A DNA stretch of 64,000 bases from Streptomyces sp. NBC_01264 (GCF_026340675.1 NZ_JAPEOX010000001.1:1302001-1366000); one strand, 5' to 3'; shown: positions 41,671 through 50,730, numbered from the stretch's first letter. Numbers and translations are program-made. Notes: generated by a model from the sequence alone, not told the origin.

Positions 41671-42002
41671 GGATGGGTCTCCGATGTGTGGGGTTACGAG
41701 AATGGTTGGGACGGACGCCTGGCACGTGTCCAGTGCGGCCAGGGGGCAGATCCGGTCCCGCGGGACGAAAGCCCAGCCCCTCCGGCGTTTGAGGAGCGGG
41801 GGGTCCGGGGTCCGGCCCCCCGGCAACGGCGCCGGGCCGGTACACCCGGCGCGGCCCGGCGAACCGGCACCGCCGGGGCCGAATCAGGCCCGCCGGCGTT
41901 TGAGGCGCGGGGGTCAGGGGACCGGTCCCCGGCAACGGCGCCGCACCGGCCCACGGACCGGAACCACCGGGAACGGGTGGGCCCGGCACGGGCTCGGAAC
42001 CG
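41671..42002. other. Gap with two copies of the GGCGTTTGAGG repeat, no gene seen
   Basis: Between the DUF35 gene and the crotonase gene are 332 bp. Copies of the repeat, each followed by a poly-G stretch and a GGCAACGGCG motif, lie near 41773-41835 and 41886-41945, both in plus orientation. They probably derive from the same element as those at 33840-34075. I see no open frame worth reporting. Terminator and promoter must lie here. Confidence 0.75.
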
Positions 42003-42803
42003 CTACTCCCGCCGATACATCGCGGGCCGCTTCTCCGCGAACGCCCGCGCCCCCTCCTTCGCGTCAGCCGTGTCGAAGATCGGCCACCCCCGCAGCAGCT
42101 CCGCCGCCAGCCCCTCCGACTCCGTCATCTCGGCCGCCTCGTAGACGGAGGCCTTGACCGCCTCCACCGCCAGCGGCCCGCACGCGTTGATCCGCTCCGC
42201 GATCTCCAGCGCCGCTTCCAGCGCCGTCCCGGTCGGCACCACCCGCCCCACGAGCCCGATCCGCGCCGCCTCCTCGGCGGCGTACGGCCGTCCGGTCAGC
42301 AGCATCTCCAGTGCGTGCGTCCGCGGGATCTGCCGCGGCAGCCGGACCGTCGAGCCGCCGATGGGGAAGAGTCCCCGCTTGACCTCGAACAGTCCGAAGG
42401 TGGCCCCCTCGCCCGCGACCCGGATGTCGGTCCCCTGGAGGATCTCCGTGCCGCCGGCCACGCAGTAGCCCTCCACCGCCGCGATGACGGGTTTGCGCGG
42501 CCGGTGGTGGCGCAGCATCGCCTTCCAGTGCAGGTCGGGGTCGGCCTTGAGCCGGTCCCGGTAATGGTCGCCCGCCATGCCCTTGCCGGCCAGCGCCTTC
42601 AGGTCCATGCCGGCGCAGAAGTCCCCGCCGGCCCCCGTCAGCACCACCGAGCGGATCGTGTCGTCCGCGTCGGCCTCCAGCCAGCCGTCGTACAGCCCCA
42701 CCAGCAGTGGCAGCGAGAGCGCGTTCTTCGCCTCGGGCCTGTTCATGGTGAGCACCAGCGTGGCTCCGTGGCGTTCCACGGTCAGGTGTTCTGTCCCACC
42801 CAT
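42003..42803 (-). CDS. Enoyl-CoA hydratase/isomerase family protein (crotonase)
   Basis: This 266-residue protein begins MGGTEHLTVERHGATLVLTMNRPEAKNAL and has the two oxyanion-hole segments GAGGDFCAGMDLKAL (with D-F-C-A-G) and AVEGYCVAGGTEILQGTDIRVAG. The catalytic Glu positions are occupied (G-G-T-E and FGLFEVKRGLFP). It acts in beta-oxidation-type acyl-CoA hydration. The ATG follows GGGAGG by seven bases. It is divergent from the CoA-ligase gene, and the intergenic 174 bp hold the shared TCTGA-N7-TCAGA motif. Confidence 0.93.
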   Translation of the reverse strand: MGGTEHLTVERHGATLVLTMNRPEAKNALSLPLLVGLYDGWLEADADDTIRSVVLTGAGGDFCAGMDLKALAGKGMAGDHYRDRLKADPDLHWKAMLRHHRPRKPVIAAVEGYCVAGGTEILQGTDIRVAGEGATFGLFEVKRGLFPIGGSTVRLPRQIPRTHALEMLLTGRPYAAEEAARIGLVGRVVPTGTALEAALEIAERINACGPLAVEAVKASVYEAAEMTESEGLAAELLRGWPIFDTADAKEGARAFAEKRPAMYRRE

Positions 42804-42867
42804 TGCCGTCCTCCCGTCTCAAGACCTAGAACAGGTTGCAGGAGGGGCGGGTGCAGTTCAATAGTTT

Positions 42868-42884
42868 TCTGACACCCAGTCAGA
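42868..42884. promoter_or_regulatory. TCTGA-N7-TCAGA operator between crotonase and CoA ligase
   Basis: TCTGACACCCAGTCAGA, in the context TTTTCTGACACCCAGTCAGA beginning at 42865, is the second member of the shared motif. It lies 65-81 bp upstream of the crotonase ATG and 94-110 bp upstream of the CoA-ligase GTG. It may therefore control both divergent genes. Confidence 0.7.
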
Positions 42885-42977
42885 TTTCTTGGACGGTCCC
42901 CTTCCCTGTTGGGGTTGGCGACGCTCTAATGACCGCCGAGCAGACCAGCCATGGGATTTTCTGGGTCAGGAGGACCG

Positions 42978-44615
42978 GTGGAGTACAACATTGCCGACCT
43001 GTTCGAGTCGGTCGTGGACGTGGTCCCGGACCGCGAGGCCCTCGTGTACGTGGACCACCCCGGGACCGGCGCCGAGCGCCGCCTCACGTACGCGGAGCTG
43101 GACGCGGCGGCGAACCGCATCGCGCACCATCTGCTGGACAGCGGCCTGAAGGCCGGTGAGCACCTGGGCCTGCACCTCTACAACGGCGTCGAGTACCTCC
43201 AGACCGTCATCGCCTGCCTGAAGGCCCGCCTGGTGCCGGTGAACGTGAACTACCGGTACGTGGAAGAGGAGCTGATCTACCTCTACAACGACGCCGACCT
43301 CGCCGCGCTCGTCTTCGAGGGCGAGTTCACCGAACGGGTCGCGGCGGCCCTTCCCCAGACGACGAAGCTCCGTCACCTGATCCGCGTCGGGCCGACCCCC
43401 GAGGGCGCCCCGGAGCCCTCGATCGCGCCGGTCGCGTACGCCGACGCCGAGGCGGCCGGCTCACCGGAGCGCGGATTCCCGCCCCGCTCCCCCGACGACC
43501 TGTTCATCATCTACACGGGCGGCACGACCGGTATGCCCAAGGGCGTCATGTGGCGCGCGGAGGACCTGTTCTTCGCCGGCCTCTTCGGCGGCGAACCGAC
43601 CGGCGAACCGGTGAAGCGGCCCGAGGAACTGGCCGAGCGGGTCGCGTCGAAGGGGGCCGGGCTGACCTTCTTCCCCGCGCCGCCGCTGATGCACGGCACG
43701 TCCACGCTGACGTCCTTCATCGCCTTCAACTACGGGCAGCGGGTGGTCATCCACCGCAAGTACGCGCCCGAGGAGGTGCTGCGCACGATCGAGAAGGAGA
43801 AGGTCTCCAGCGTCTCGTTGGTGGGCGACGCCATGCTGCGGCCGCTCATCGACGCCCTCAACGGGCCCCTGAAGGGCACCGACCTGTCCTCCCTCTTCAG
43901 CGTCTCCTCCTCCGGCGCGATCATGTCGGAGACGGTGCGCGCCGAGTTCCAGGCGCTCGTACCGAACGTGATGCTGCTGAACAACTTCGGCTCGTCCGAG
44001 TCCGGCTCGAACGGCCGCGCGACGAACGACTCCGGCCCGGAGAAGGGGTTCCGGCTCGAGGTCAACGAGCGGACGCAGGTGGTCGACCCGGTGACCCACG
44101 AGCCGGTGCCGGTCGGCGAGCCGGGACGGCTCGCGCAGCGCGGGTACGTCCCGCTGGGCTACTACAACGACCCCGTCAAGACCGCCGAGACCTTCTTCCA
44201 GAAGGGATCCGAGCGGTGGGTGCTGCTCGGTGACATGGCGACCGTGGACGAGCAGGGCATCGTCACCATCCTCGGCCGCGGCTCGCAGTGCATCAACACG
44301 GGCGGCGAGAAGGTGTACCCGGAGGAGGTCGAGCAGGCGCTGAAGTCCCACCCGGACGTCTACGACGCCCTGGTCGCCGGGGTCGCGGACCCGAAGTGGG
44401 GCAGCCACGTGGCGGCGGTGGTCCAGATCCGGGAGGGCGCCGCCGACCCGTCGCTCGACGACATACAGGCCCACTGCCGCACCAAGCTGGCGGGCTACAA
44501 GATCCCGCGCCAGCTCGTCATCGCCCCCGCCATCCAGCGCTCCCCGAGCGGCAAGGCGGACTACCGGTGGGCGAAGTCGGTGGCCACGGAGGCCGACGCG
44601 GGCGCCGCGAGCTGA
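42978..44615 (+). CDS. AMP-forming acyl-CoA synthetase, FadD19-like
   Basis: This 545-residue protein starts at GTG 42978, four bases after AGGAGG (42968-42973). It has ATP-binding IIYTGGTTGMPKGVMW, NNFGSSESGSNGR, LLGDMATVDEQG, GRGSQCINTGGEKVYPEEVE and the C-terminal catalytic Lys in RSPSGKADYRWAK. The pattern NIADLFESVVDVVPDRE and VNVNYRYVEEELIYLYNDADLAALVFE is close to actinobacterial FadD19, the steroid side-chain CoA ligase. Together with the operator and the DUF35-Ltp operon it points to a sterol or branched-acyl substrate. A very strong hairpin follows. Confidence 0.88.
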   Translation: MEYNIADLFESVVDVVPDREALVYVDHPGTGAERRLTYAELDAAANRIAHHLLDSGLKAGEHLGLHLYNGVEYLQTVIACLKARLVPVNVNYRYVEEELIYLYNDADLAALVFEGEFTERVAAALPQTTKLRHLIRVGPTPEGAPEPSIAPVAYADAEAAGSPERGFPPRSPDDLFIIYTGGTTGMPKGVMWRAEDLFFAGLFGGEPTGEPVKRPEELAERVASKGAGLTFFPAPPLMHGTSTLTSFIAFNYGQRVVIHRKYAPEEVLRTIEKEKVSSVSLVGDAMLRPLIDALNGPLKGTDLSSLFSVSSSGAIMSETVRAEFQALVPNVMLLNNFGSSESGSNGRATNDSGPEKGFRLEVNERTQVVDPVTHEPVPVGEPGRLAQRGYVPLGYYNDPVKTAETFFQKGSERWVLLGDMATVDEQGIVTILGRGSQCINTGGEKVYPEEVEQALKSHPDVYDALVAGVADPKWGSHVAAVVQIREGAADPSLDDIQAHCRTKLAGYKIPRQLVIAPAIQRSPSGKADYRWAKSVATEADAGAAS

Positions 44616-44632
44616 CCCCGACCGGCGTACGT

Positions 44633-44676
44633 ACGCCCGCGGGCCGGGACCCCAACGGGTCCCGGCCCGCGGGCGT
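44633..44676. terminator. Perfect 20-bp hairpin after the FadD19-like gene
   Basis: Perfectly complementary arms 44633-44652 and 44657-44676, with core GCCCGCGGGCCGGGA, flank the loop CAAC. It lies 18 bp after the stop at 44615 and upstream of the opposing hydrolase stop at 44704. It is a strong bidirectional terminator. Confidence 0.88.
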
Positions 44677-44703
44677 TCGCGTGTCCGCGCCGGCGGGCGC
44701 GGC

Positions 44704-45603
44704 TCAGGCCCCGTGGGCCAGGAACCGCTCGACGCGGGCCGCGAACCACCGCGGCTCGTCCAGCCACGGGAAGTGCCCGCCGCCGCTCTGTACGTCGACG
44801 ACACCGTGCGCGAAGAGCTCCGCGAGCCGGGCGGCGAGGGCCGGGGAGGGGTTGGAGTCCAGTTCCCCGGCCAGGACCAGCACCTCTCCGGCCAACCGGC
44901 CCAGCGCGGCCCGGGTGGCGGGCGGGTCGAAGGCTCCCGGGCCGGCGAAGGCGGCGGAGGCCTCGGCGTTCTTCTGGACCGGGCTCAGTGCGGCGTGGGC
45001 GCGCGCCGTCCCGTCCCAGCTGCCGTAGGCGAGCGGCATCGCCGCCGCCCAGTCGGCCTCGTCGGGGACTCCTCCGGCGGCCAGGACGGCGAGCGCCCGC
45101 TCGTAGGCCGCGATGGCCGTGTCGTAGGGCGGGCGGCCGGCCCTCCGCCGGACGTCCGCCAGCCGTGTTTCCGGGGACTCCGCGAGGTCCACCGCCCAGC
45201 AGGTCGGCGTGACCAGGGCCATCCGGCGCACCCGGTGCGGGTGCGCCGCCGCGTAGAGCAGGGCCAGGTTACCGGAGGCGGAGTGGGCGAGCAGGTCGAC
45301 GCTTTCCAGGCCGAGGTGGCTGCGCAGGGCCTCGACGTCGGCCACCTGGTGGTCGACCCGGTACGTCGAGGTGTCGGCCGGGACCGCGGAGTCCCCGGTG
45401 CCCCGCAGGTCGAGCAGGATCAGCCGGCGTCCGGCGGACAGTCCGCCGAGGTCGCCCAGGTAGGCGGAGGCCCGCATGGCGCCGCCGGGGAGGCAGACGA
45501 GCGGCTCGCCTTCGCCCTGGACGTGGTACGCGAGTTCGGTTCCGTCGTAGGTGGTGAAGGTAAAGGTGCAGGTGGAGGGGGTGGAGGTCGCCATGGACAC
45601 CAT
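44704..45603 (-). CDS. Alpha/beta hydrolase
   Basis: This 299-residue protein has FTTYDGTELAYHVQGEGEPLVCLPGGAMRAS, the oxyanion strand LILLDLRGTGDS, the nucleophile Ser in LLAHSASGNLALLYAAAHP, the acid Asp in LAGELDSNP and the catalytic His in QSGGGHFPWLDEP. This is a complete triad. Ala replaces Gly at the first position of the usual nucleophile elbow. Similar enzymes are prolyl-aminopeptidase-like or ester hydrolases. Two nearby starts (45603 and 45594) are possible. It is divergent from paaK, with 113 bp between. Confidence 0.87.
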   Translation of the reverse strand: MVSMATSTPSTCTFTFTTYDGTELAYHVQGEGEPLVCLPGGAMRASAYLGDLGGLSAGRRLILLDLRGTGDSAVPADTSTYRVDHQVADVEALRSHLGLESVDLLAHSASGNLALLYAAAHPHRVRRMALVTPTCWAVDLAESPETRLADVRRRAGRPPYDTAIAAYERALAVLAAGGVPDEADWAAAMPLAYGSWDGTARAHAALSPVQKNAEASAAFAGPGAFDPPATRAALGRLAGEVLVLAGELDSNPSPALAARLAELFAHGVVDVQSGGGHFPWLDEPRWFAARVERFLAHGA

Positions 45604-45660
45604 CTCAGCAGACGATCACCCGTTCGAGTAATTGATTTGGCCGCCGCCGTCCGGCAACGT

Positions 45661-45674
45661 ACCGAATGATCGGT
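45661..45674. promoter_or_regulatory. ACCGA-N4-TCGGT dyad upstream of paaK
   Basis: ACCGAATGATCGGT, followed by CGGT, lies 43-56 bp before the paaK ATG at 45717. The CCGA/TCGG half sites resemble operators bound by TetR-family regulators of phenylacetate genes (PaaR type). No such regulator is nearby; the assignment is an inference. Confidence 0.45.
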
Positions 45675-45716
45675 CGGTTCACTCGGGCAGGTTGACTCGG
45701 ACAAGGGGTGGGCGTC

Positions 45717-47072
45717 ATGGGTACGTACGCACAGGACCACGGCCACGACGGCGGGGCGGACGAGGGCGAGCGGATGGGGCGGGACGAGCTGGCCGCGCTC
45801 CAGCTGACCCGGCTGCGGGCGACCTTGCACCGGGCTTACGACCGTGTGCCCTTCTACCGGCAGGCCTTCGACAAGGCCGGCCTGCATCCCGACGACTGCC
45901 GCTCCCTCTCCGATCTCGCCCGGTTCCCCTTCACCACCAAGTCCGATCTGCGCGACCAGTACCCCTTCGGAATGTTCGCCGTACCGCGCTCCGAGGTCCG
46001 CCGCATCCACGCGTCCAGCGGGACCACGGGCCGGCCGACCGTCGTCGGGTACACGGAGGGGGACCTGTCCACCTGGGCGGACGTCGTCGCCCGCTCGATC
46101 CGGGCAGCGGGCGGCAGGCCCGGCCAGATCGTCCACATCGCCTACGGGTACGGCCTCTTCACCGGCGGCCTGGGCGCCCACTACGGCGCGGAGCGCCTGG
46201 GCTGTACGGTCGTCCCCGCCTCGGGCGGGATGACGGACCGCCAGGTCCGGCTGATCCAGGACTTCCGGCCGGAGGTCATCATGGTGACCCCTTCCTACAT
46301 GCTGACCCTGCTGGACGAGATGGAGCGCCAGGGCATCGATCCCCGCGCCACCTCCCTGCGCACGGGGATCTTCGGCGCCGAGCCCTGGACGGAGGAGATG
46401 CGCCGCGAGATCGAGGACCGGCTGAACATCGACGCGGTGGACATATACGGGCTCTCGGAGGTGATGGGCCCGGGTGTCGCACAGGAGTTCGCCGAAACCA
46501 AGGACGGACTCCACATCTGGGAGGACCATTTCTACCCGGAGGTGGTCGACCCCCTGACGGGCGCGGTACTGCCCGAGGGCGAGCCCGGGGAGCTGGTCTT
46601 CACCTCGCTCACCAAGGAGGCCATGCCCGTCATCCGCTACCGCACCCGGGACCTGACGAGACTACTGCCCGGCACCGTCCGTCCGGCCTTCCGCCGGATG
46701 GAGAAGATCACCGGCCGCAGCGACGACATGATCATCCTGCGCGGGGTGAACGTCTACCCCACCCAGATCGAGGAGGTGCTCCTGCGCACCCCGGCCCTGG
46801 CCCCGCACTTCCAGCTCCGACTGACCCGGCAGGGACGGCTGGACGCACTGACGGTCCGGGTGGAGGCCCGCCGCGGGAGCGACGCGGGCCGGCGGGAGGC
46901 CGCGGCCGCCTCGGTGGTGCGCGCCGTCAAGGAGTGCATCGGAGTCTCGGTCACGGTGGAGGTGGTGGACCCGGAGACCCTCGAACGCTCGGTGGGCAAG
47001 ATCAAGCGAGTGGTGGACCTCCGGGACTCCTGGCGACCTGGGCCCAGGACGGGGCCTAGTCGACGTAGGTGA
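45717..47072 (+). CDS. paaK: Phenylacetate-CoA ligase PaaK
   Basis: This 451-residue protein starts at ATG 45717, eight bases after AAGGGG. It has the diagnostic AALQLTRLRATLHRAYDRVPFYRQAFDKAGL, IHASSGTTGRPTVVGYTEGD, GLFTGGLGAHYGAERLGCTVVPASGG, EDRLNIDAVDIYGLSEVMGPGVAQEF and MIILRGVNVYPTQIEE. PaaK activates phenylacetate with CoA. The other paa genes (epoxidase, paaGZ) are not in the window. The last 17 bp overlap the opposing gene at 47056. The Arg-rich tail DSWRPGPRTGPSRRR looks like an unusual read-through extension. Confidence 0.93.
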   Translation: MGTYAQDHGHDGGADEGERMGRDELAALQLTRLRATLHRAYDRVPFYRQAFDKAGLHPDDCRSLSDLARFPFTTKSDLRDQYPFGMFAVPRSEVRRIHASSGTTGRPTVVGYTEGDLSTWADVVARSIRAAGGRPGQIVHIAYGYGLFTGGLGAHYGAERLGCTVVPASGGMTDRQVRLIQDFRPEVIMVTPSYMLTLLDEMERQGIDPRATSLRTGIFGAEPWTEEMRREIEDRLNIDAVDIYGLSEVMGPGVAQEFAETKDGLHIWEDHFYPEVVDPLTGAVLPEGEPGELVFTSLTKEAMPVIRYRTRDLTRLLPGTVRPAFRRMEKITGRSDDMIILRGVNVYPTQIEEVLLRTPALAPHFQLRLTRQGRLDALTVRVEARRGSDAGRREAAAASVVRAVKECIGVSVTVEVVDPETLERSVGKIKRVVDLRDSWRPGPRTGPSRRR

Positions 47073-47502
47073 AGGAGAGCTGGTTCGTGAGCAGGCCGCA
47101 GGGTGTCGCCGCTACCACGGAGACGGTGCCTGCCGTGGGCCACTGGGGGGCGGTGGCGATCACGGAGCTGTCGCTGATCACCGTCACACCGGTGGCCTCC
47201 AGGCCCGTGAAGCAGCCGTCGGGTGCCAGGGAGCCGAAGAGCACCCGGGTGTAGGGGGTGAGCCCGCTGCCGTTCAGGACCACTTGGGTGCCGCCGCTCC
47301 TGGGTGCGACGTCCGGCTGGAGCGCGACGAGCACGCCCTGCGCGTCCTGGCCCGGCCCGGCGGGGTGGACGGGCAGTGCGCCGACCGCACAGTGCGGGGG
47401 GCGCGCGGCGGCCTCGGCACGCGGGGCGGCATGGACCAGCAGAAGGGTGCACAGCGGCAGCGCGGCGAGCAGGATCCCGGCGCGACGATGCGTACGTCTC
47501 AA
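47056..47502 (-). CDS. Secreted IPT/TIG-domain protein
   Basis: This 148-residue protein starts at TTG 47502, seven bases after GGAAGG. A signal peptide, LRRTHRRAGILLAALPLCTLLLVH, ends near AAARP at about 34. A short immunoglobulin-like IPT/TIG domain follows: DVAPRSGGTQVVLNGSGLTPYTRVLFGSLAPDG, VISDSSVIATAPQWPTAGTVSVVAATPCGLLTNQLSFTYVD. TIG domains occur in extracellular binding proteins. Three cysteines may form disulfides. It is a small secreted protein of unknown role; the tail overlaps paaK by 17 bp. Confidence 0.78.
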   Translation of the reverse strand: MRRTHRRAGILLAALPLCTLLLVHAAPRAEAAARPPHCAVGALPVHPAGPGQDAQGVLVALQPDVAPRSGGTQVVLNGSGLTPYTRVLFGSLAPDGCFTGLEATGVTVISDSSVIATAPQWPTAGTVSVVAATPCGLLTNQLSFTYVD

Positions 47503-47742
47503 GGCGGTGCCTTCCGGTGAAGGGTGGATCCGGAGGAGCCCGGACCCGGCCCGGCCCATCATGCGATGCCGATACCGTGTGAATCCAGGACAAGAGGGAT
47601 CATTCACCCCATGCGTCGCGCCGGGCCCTCGGACTCGCACGCCGTGCGGCCGCCGAGGCCGCGCGCGACCGGGCCACCCCTTCGGGCTCAATTCCGGGGG
47701 CGGGCCGGGACAGGGCCGGGCTGTCCGGGTAGGGACAGGGGC

Positions 47743-48567
47743 GTGACCTCGACCTTCCGGCGGATCCACGACCGGCTCCAGGCTTCCCAGGCCGGGCTGG
47801 CATGGAGCCGTGGGCGGGAGATGGAGCTGATGCACCGGGCCATGGGCTTCGCCGCCCTCGGCTTCCTCACCCTGGTGCCGCTGCTCGTCGTCGTCGCGGC
47901 CGCCGCCCCGGGCAGCGGCTCGGGCTTCGGCCGCTGGCTGGGTCAGGCCCTCGGGGTGACGGAGTTCTCCCGGGAGCGGGTGGAGATGCTGTTCGGCGCC
48001 GCGGACCTGGCGCTGGAGCGGACCACCGCCTTCGGTCTCGCCGCCCTCGCGGTGTTCGGCCTGACCTTCGGCTCCGCCGTGCAGACGGGGTACGAGAAGG
48101 TCTGGGACCTGCCGACGGCCCGCTGGCACACCATGTGGCGGCACGTCGTCTGGCTCGCCCTGCTGGTCTGCTACCTCGGGCTGCTGGTCCTCATCCCCGC
48201 CCCCTCGGACGACGCGCCCGGCACGATCCTGGGCACCACGGGCGATCTCATCGGGACCTGTCTGTTCTTCTGGACCTCCCAGTGGATCCTCCTCGGCGGC
48301 CGGGTCCGCTGGCGCGCCCTGTTCCCGGGGGCCGCGTGCACCAGCCTGGGCCTCCTCGGCCTGCGGGTCTTCTCCCAGCTGGTGTTCTCCCCGCTGATCG
48401 CCTCCAACGCCGTGACCTACGGCCCCTTCGGCACCCTCCTGGTCGTCCAGTCCTGGCTGGTCGGCGTCGGCTTCGTCGTCTACGGCGGCGCCCTGGTCGG
48501 CCGGCTCCTCCACGAACACCTCGTCATGCGCCGCCTCCAGGACGCGGAGTCCGCGGAGGTCGATTGA
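47743..48567 (+). CDS. YihY/BrkB family inner-membrane protein
   Basis: This 274-residue protein starts at GTG 47743 behind AGGG. It has about five transmembrane helices, for example AMGFAALGFLTLVPLLVVVAAA, TFGLTFGSAVQTG-type segments, HVVWLALLVCYLGLLVLI and LVVQSWLVGVGFVVYGGALV. The YihY/BrkB family (once assigned to tRNase BN) is now treated as membrane proteins of unknown function. The pattern RRIHDRLQASQAGLAWSRG at the N-terminus is characteristic of the Streptomyces variant. It is followed by a GNAT gene 80 bp downstream. Confidence 0.82.
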   Translation: MTSTFRRIHDRLQASQAGLAWSRGREMELMHRAMGFAALGFLTLVPLLVVVAAAAPGSGSGFGRWLGQALGVTEFSRERVEMLFGAADLALERTTAFGLAALAVFGLTFGSAVQTGYEKVWDLPTARWHTMWRHVVWLALLVCYLGLLVLIPAPSDDAPGTILGTTGDLIGTCLFFWTSQWILLGGRVRWRALFPGAACTSLGLLGLRVFSQLVFSPLIASNAVTYGPFGTLLVVQSWLVGVGFVVYGGALVGRLLHEHLVMRRLQDAESAEVD

Positions 48568-48647
48568 GCGTGCGATCCCGGCCGTGATAGAACTTCACGT
48601 TCACAAGACGACCATGTGATGCAACGGGAAGTACGGGGTGGGTGGGC

Positions 48648-49172
48648 ATGGCGCTCGGAGAACTGGTGAAGCTGCGGGCCATGGGCCCCGAGGACGCCGA
48701 GGCCCTGTGGCGCTGGAACCACGACCCCGAGGTCATGCGGTGGATGGACGACACGTACGCCCAGCCCGTGGAGCGCGTCCGCGCCTGGCTGACCGACCGC
48801 CCCCGCAACTCCTACGACGACCTGCTCCTGGGCATCGAGGCGCTCGCCGACGGCAAGCTCATCGGGCTGGTCACCCTGCACGACGCGGCCCCGGAGAAGG
48901 GCATCGCGCAGCTCGACATCTACGTGGGCGAGAAGGCGTACTGGGGCCGCGGCTACGCCACCGACGCGGTGCGTACGGCCTGCCGCTACGGGTTCCAGGA
49001 CATGCGCCTGCACAAGGTGACCCTGACCGTGGTCACCGAGAACCACGCCGCGCGCAAGGCCTACGAGAAGGTCGGCTTCGTCGAGGAGGGCCGCCTCCGT
49101 CAGGTGTTCCGCCGCGACGGCCGCTGGTACGACCAGTTCACCATGGGACTGCTCGCGGACGAACTGCGCTGA
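48648..49172 (+). CDS. RimJ/RimL-type GNAT acetyltransferase
   Basis: This 174-residue protein begins MALGELVKLRAMGPEDAEALWRWNHDPEVMRWMDD and has the acetyl-CoA loop in VGEKAYWGRGYATDAVRTAC (G-R-G-Y-A) with the adjacent VTLTVVTENHAARKAYEKVGFVEEGRLRQVFRRDGRWYD. This is the RimJ/RimL and spermidine-acetyltransferase type. It starts at ATG 48648; an in-frame GTG at 48642 is possible. The substrate, probably a protein N-terminus or a small amine, is unknown. Confidence 0.88.
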   Translation: MALGELVKLRAMGPEDAEALWRWNHDPEVMRWMDDTYAQPVERVRAWLTDRPRNSYDDLLLGIEALADGKLIGLVTLHDAAPEKGIAQLDIYVGEKAYWGRGYATDAVRTACRYGFQDMRLHKVTLTVVTENHAARKAYEKVGFVEEGRLRQVFRRDGRWYDQFTMGLLADELR

Positions 49173-49203
49173 CGGCCACCGCACGCACCGGCGCCGACCG
49201 CGC

Positions 49204-50730
49204 TCAGTCCGGGGACGAGAACCGGTCGCGCAGGGTGCGCTTGAGGATCTTGCCGCTCGCGTTGCGGGGCAGGGAGTCCACGAAGAGGATCCGCTTCGGG
49301 GCCTTGAAGTGGGCCAGCTTCTCGCGGGCGTAGGCCAGGAGTTCCGCCTCCGTCACCCCGTCGCGCGGGACCACCACCGCCGTGACGGCCTCGATCCACC
49401 GCTCGTCCGGCAGGCCGACCACCGCCGCCTCGGCCACGCCCGGATGGGTGTACAGCACGTCCTCGACCTGCCGTGAGGCCACCAGCACCCCGCCCGAGTT
49501 GATGACGTCCTTCACCCGGTCCACGACCGTGAAGTACCCCTCCGGGTCCCGGACCGCCAGGTCGCCGGAACGGAACCAGCCGTCCCGGAAGGCCTTCTTG
49601 GTCGCGTCCGCGTCGTTCCAGTAGCCCAGGCAGAGCTGGGGGGAGCGGTAGACCACCTCGCCCGCCGTGCCGTCCGGCACCTCGGCCCCGTCCTCGTCGA
49701 CGACCCGCGCCTCCACGTGGTGGACCGGCCGCCCGCACGAGTCCATCCGCCCCTCGTGCTCCTCCGGCCGCAGCACCGTGGCCAGCGGGCCGATCTCGCT
49801 CTGCCCGAAGCAGTTGTAGAAGCCGAGTCCGGGCAGCCGTGCGCGCAGCCGCTCCAGGACCGGTACCGGCATGATCGAGGCCCCGTAGTACGCCTTGCGC
49901 AGGGCCGACAGGTCGCGAACGGCGAAGTCGGCGAAATCGGGATGGTTGGCCAGCCCGATCCACACCGTCGGCGGCGCGAACAGGCTGTCCGCCTGCCCCA
50001 CCTCGACCAGGCCGAAGATCTCCTCCGCGACGGGCGCGTCCACGATCGTGTTGCTCGCCCCCACCGCCAGGTACGGCAGCAGGAACACGTGCATCTGCGC
50101 CGAGTGGTACAGCGGCAGGGAGTGCACCGGGAGGTCACCCTCCGCCAGGTCCAGGGCCGCGATCGCGCTCTCGTACTCGTGGCAGAGCGCCTCGTGCGTC
50201 ATCATCGCCCCCTTCGGCAGGGCGGTGGTCCCGGAGGTGTACAGCAGCTGCGCCAGCCGCGACGGATCCGCGGAGCGGGCGAGGTCCTCGGGCCCGGTCC
50301 CGCCGGGTTCGGCCGGTTCGGCCAGGAAGGAGCCCGGCGCGTCGCGCAGCGGGCGTACGGCGAAGCCCTCGGGGATCCGCGCGGCCAGTTCCGGGTCCGC
50401 GAGGACGAGCGCGCTCCCGGAGTTCTCCAGGATGTACGCGAGGTCCTCCCCGGTGAGGTTCTGGTTGACGGGGACGTGCGTGAGCCCGGCCCGCGCGCAG
50501 GCGAGGAAGGCCAGGAGATAGGCGTCGGAGTTGTGCCCGAAGGTCGCGACCCGGTCCCCCTCGGTCAGCCCGTAGCGCCCGCGCAGCACGGCGGCGCCCG
50601 TGGAGACGGCCGCGTCCAGTTCCGCGTAGGTCCAGGTCCGCTCGCGGTAGCGGACCGCGATCCGTTCCGGGACGCGCCGCGCGCTGTCGTGGAGCAGGCC
50701 GTCGACCGTGTTCTTGCGCACCGGGGTCAT
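49204..50730 (-). CDS. AMP-forming fatty-acyl-CoA synthetase family protein
   Basis: This 508-residue protein begins MTPVRKNTVDGLLHDSARRVPERIAVRYRERTWTYAELD. It has LLYTSGTTALPKGAMMTH, YNCFGQSEIGPLAT, YRSPQLCLGYWND, VDRVKDVINSGGVLVASRQVEDVL and the C-terminal catalytic Lys in NASGKILKRTLR. The order and length fit FadD-type long-chain or cyclic-acid CoA ligases. Upstream, the gap carries the dyad TGACGTCA at 50828-50835, within a TGACATGACGTCAGG stretch, which may be an operator. The substrate is unknown. Confidence 0.9.
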   Translation of the reverse strand: MTPVRKNTVDGLLHDSARRVPERIAVRYRERTWTYAELDAAVSTGAAVLRGRYGLTEGDRVATFGHNSDAYLLAFLACARAGLTHVPVNQNLTGEDLAYILENSGSALVLADPELAARIPEGFAVRPLRDAPGSFLAEPAEPGGTGPEDLARSADPSRLAQLLYTSGTTALPKGAMMTHEALCHEYESAIAALDLAEGDLPVHSLPLYHSAQMHVFLLPYLAVGASNTIVDAPVAEEIFGLVEVGQADSLFAPPTVWIGLANHPDFADFAVRDLSALRKAYYGASIMPVPVLERLRARLPGLGFYNCFGQSEIGPLATVLRPEEHEGRMDSCGRPVHHVEARVVDEDGAEVPDGTAGEVVYRSPQLCLGYWNDADATKKAFRDGWFRSGDLAVRDPEGYFTVVDRVKDVINSGGVLVASRQVEDVLYTHPGVAEAAVVGLPDERWIEAVTAVVVPRDGVTEAELLAYAREKLAHFKAPKRILFVDSLPRNASGKILKRTLRDRFSSPD

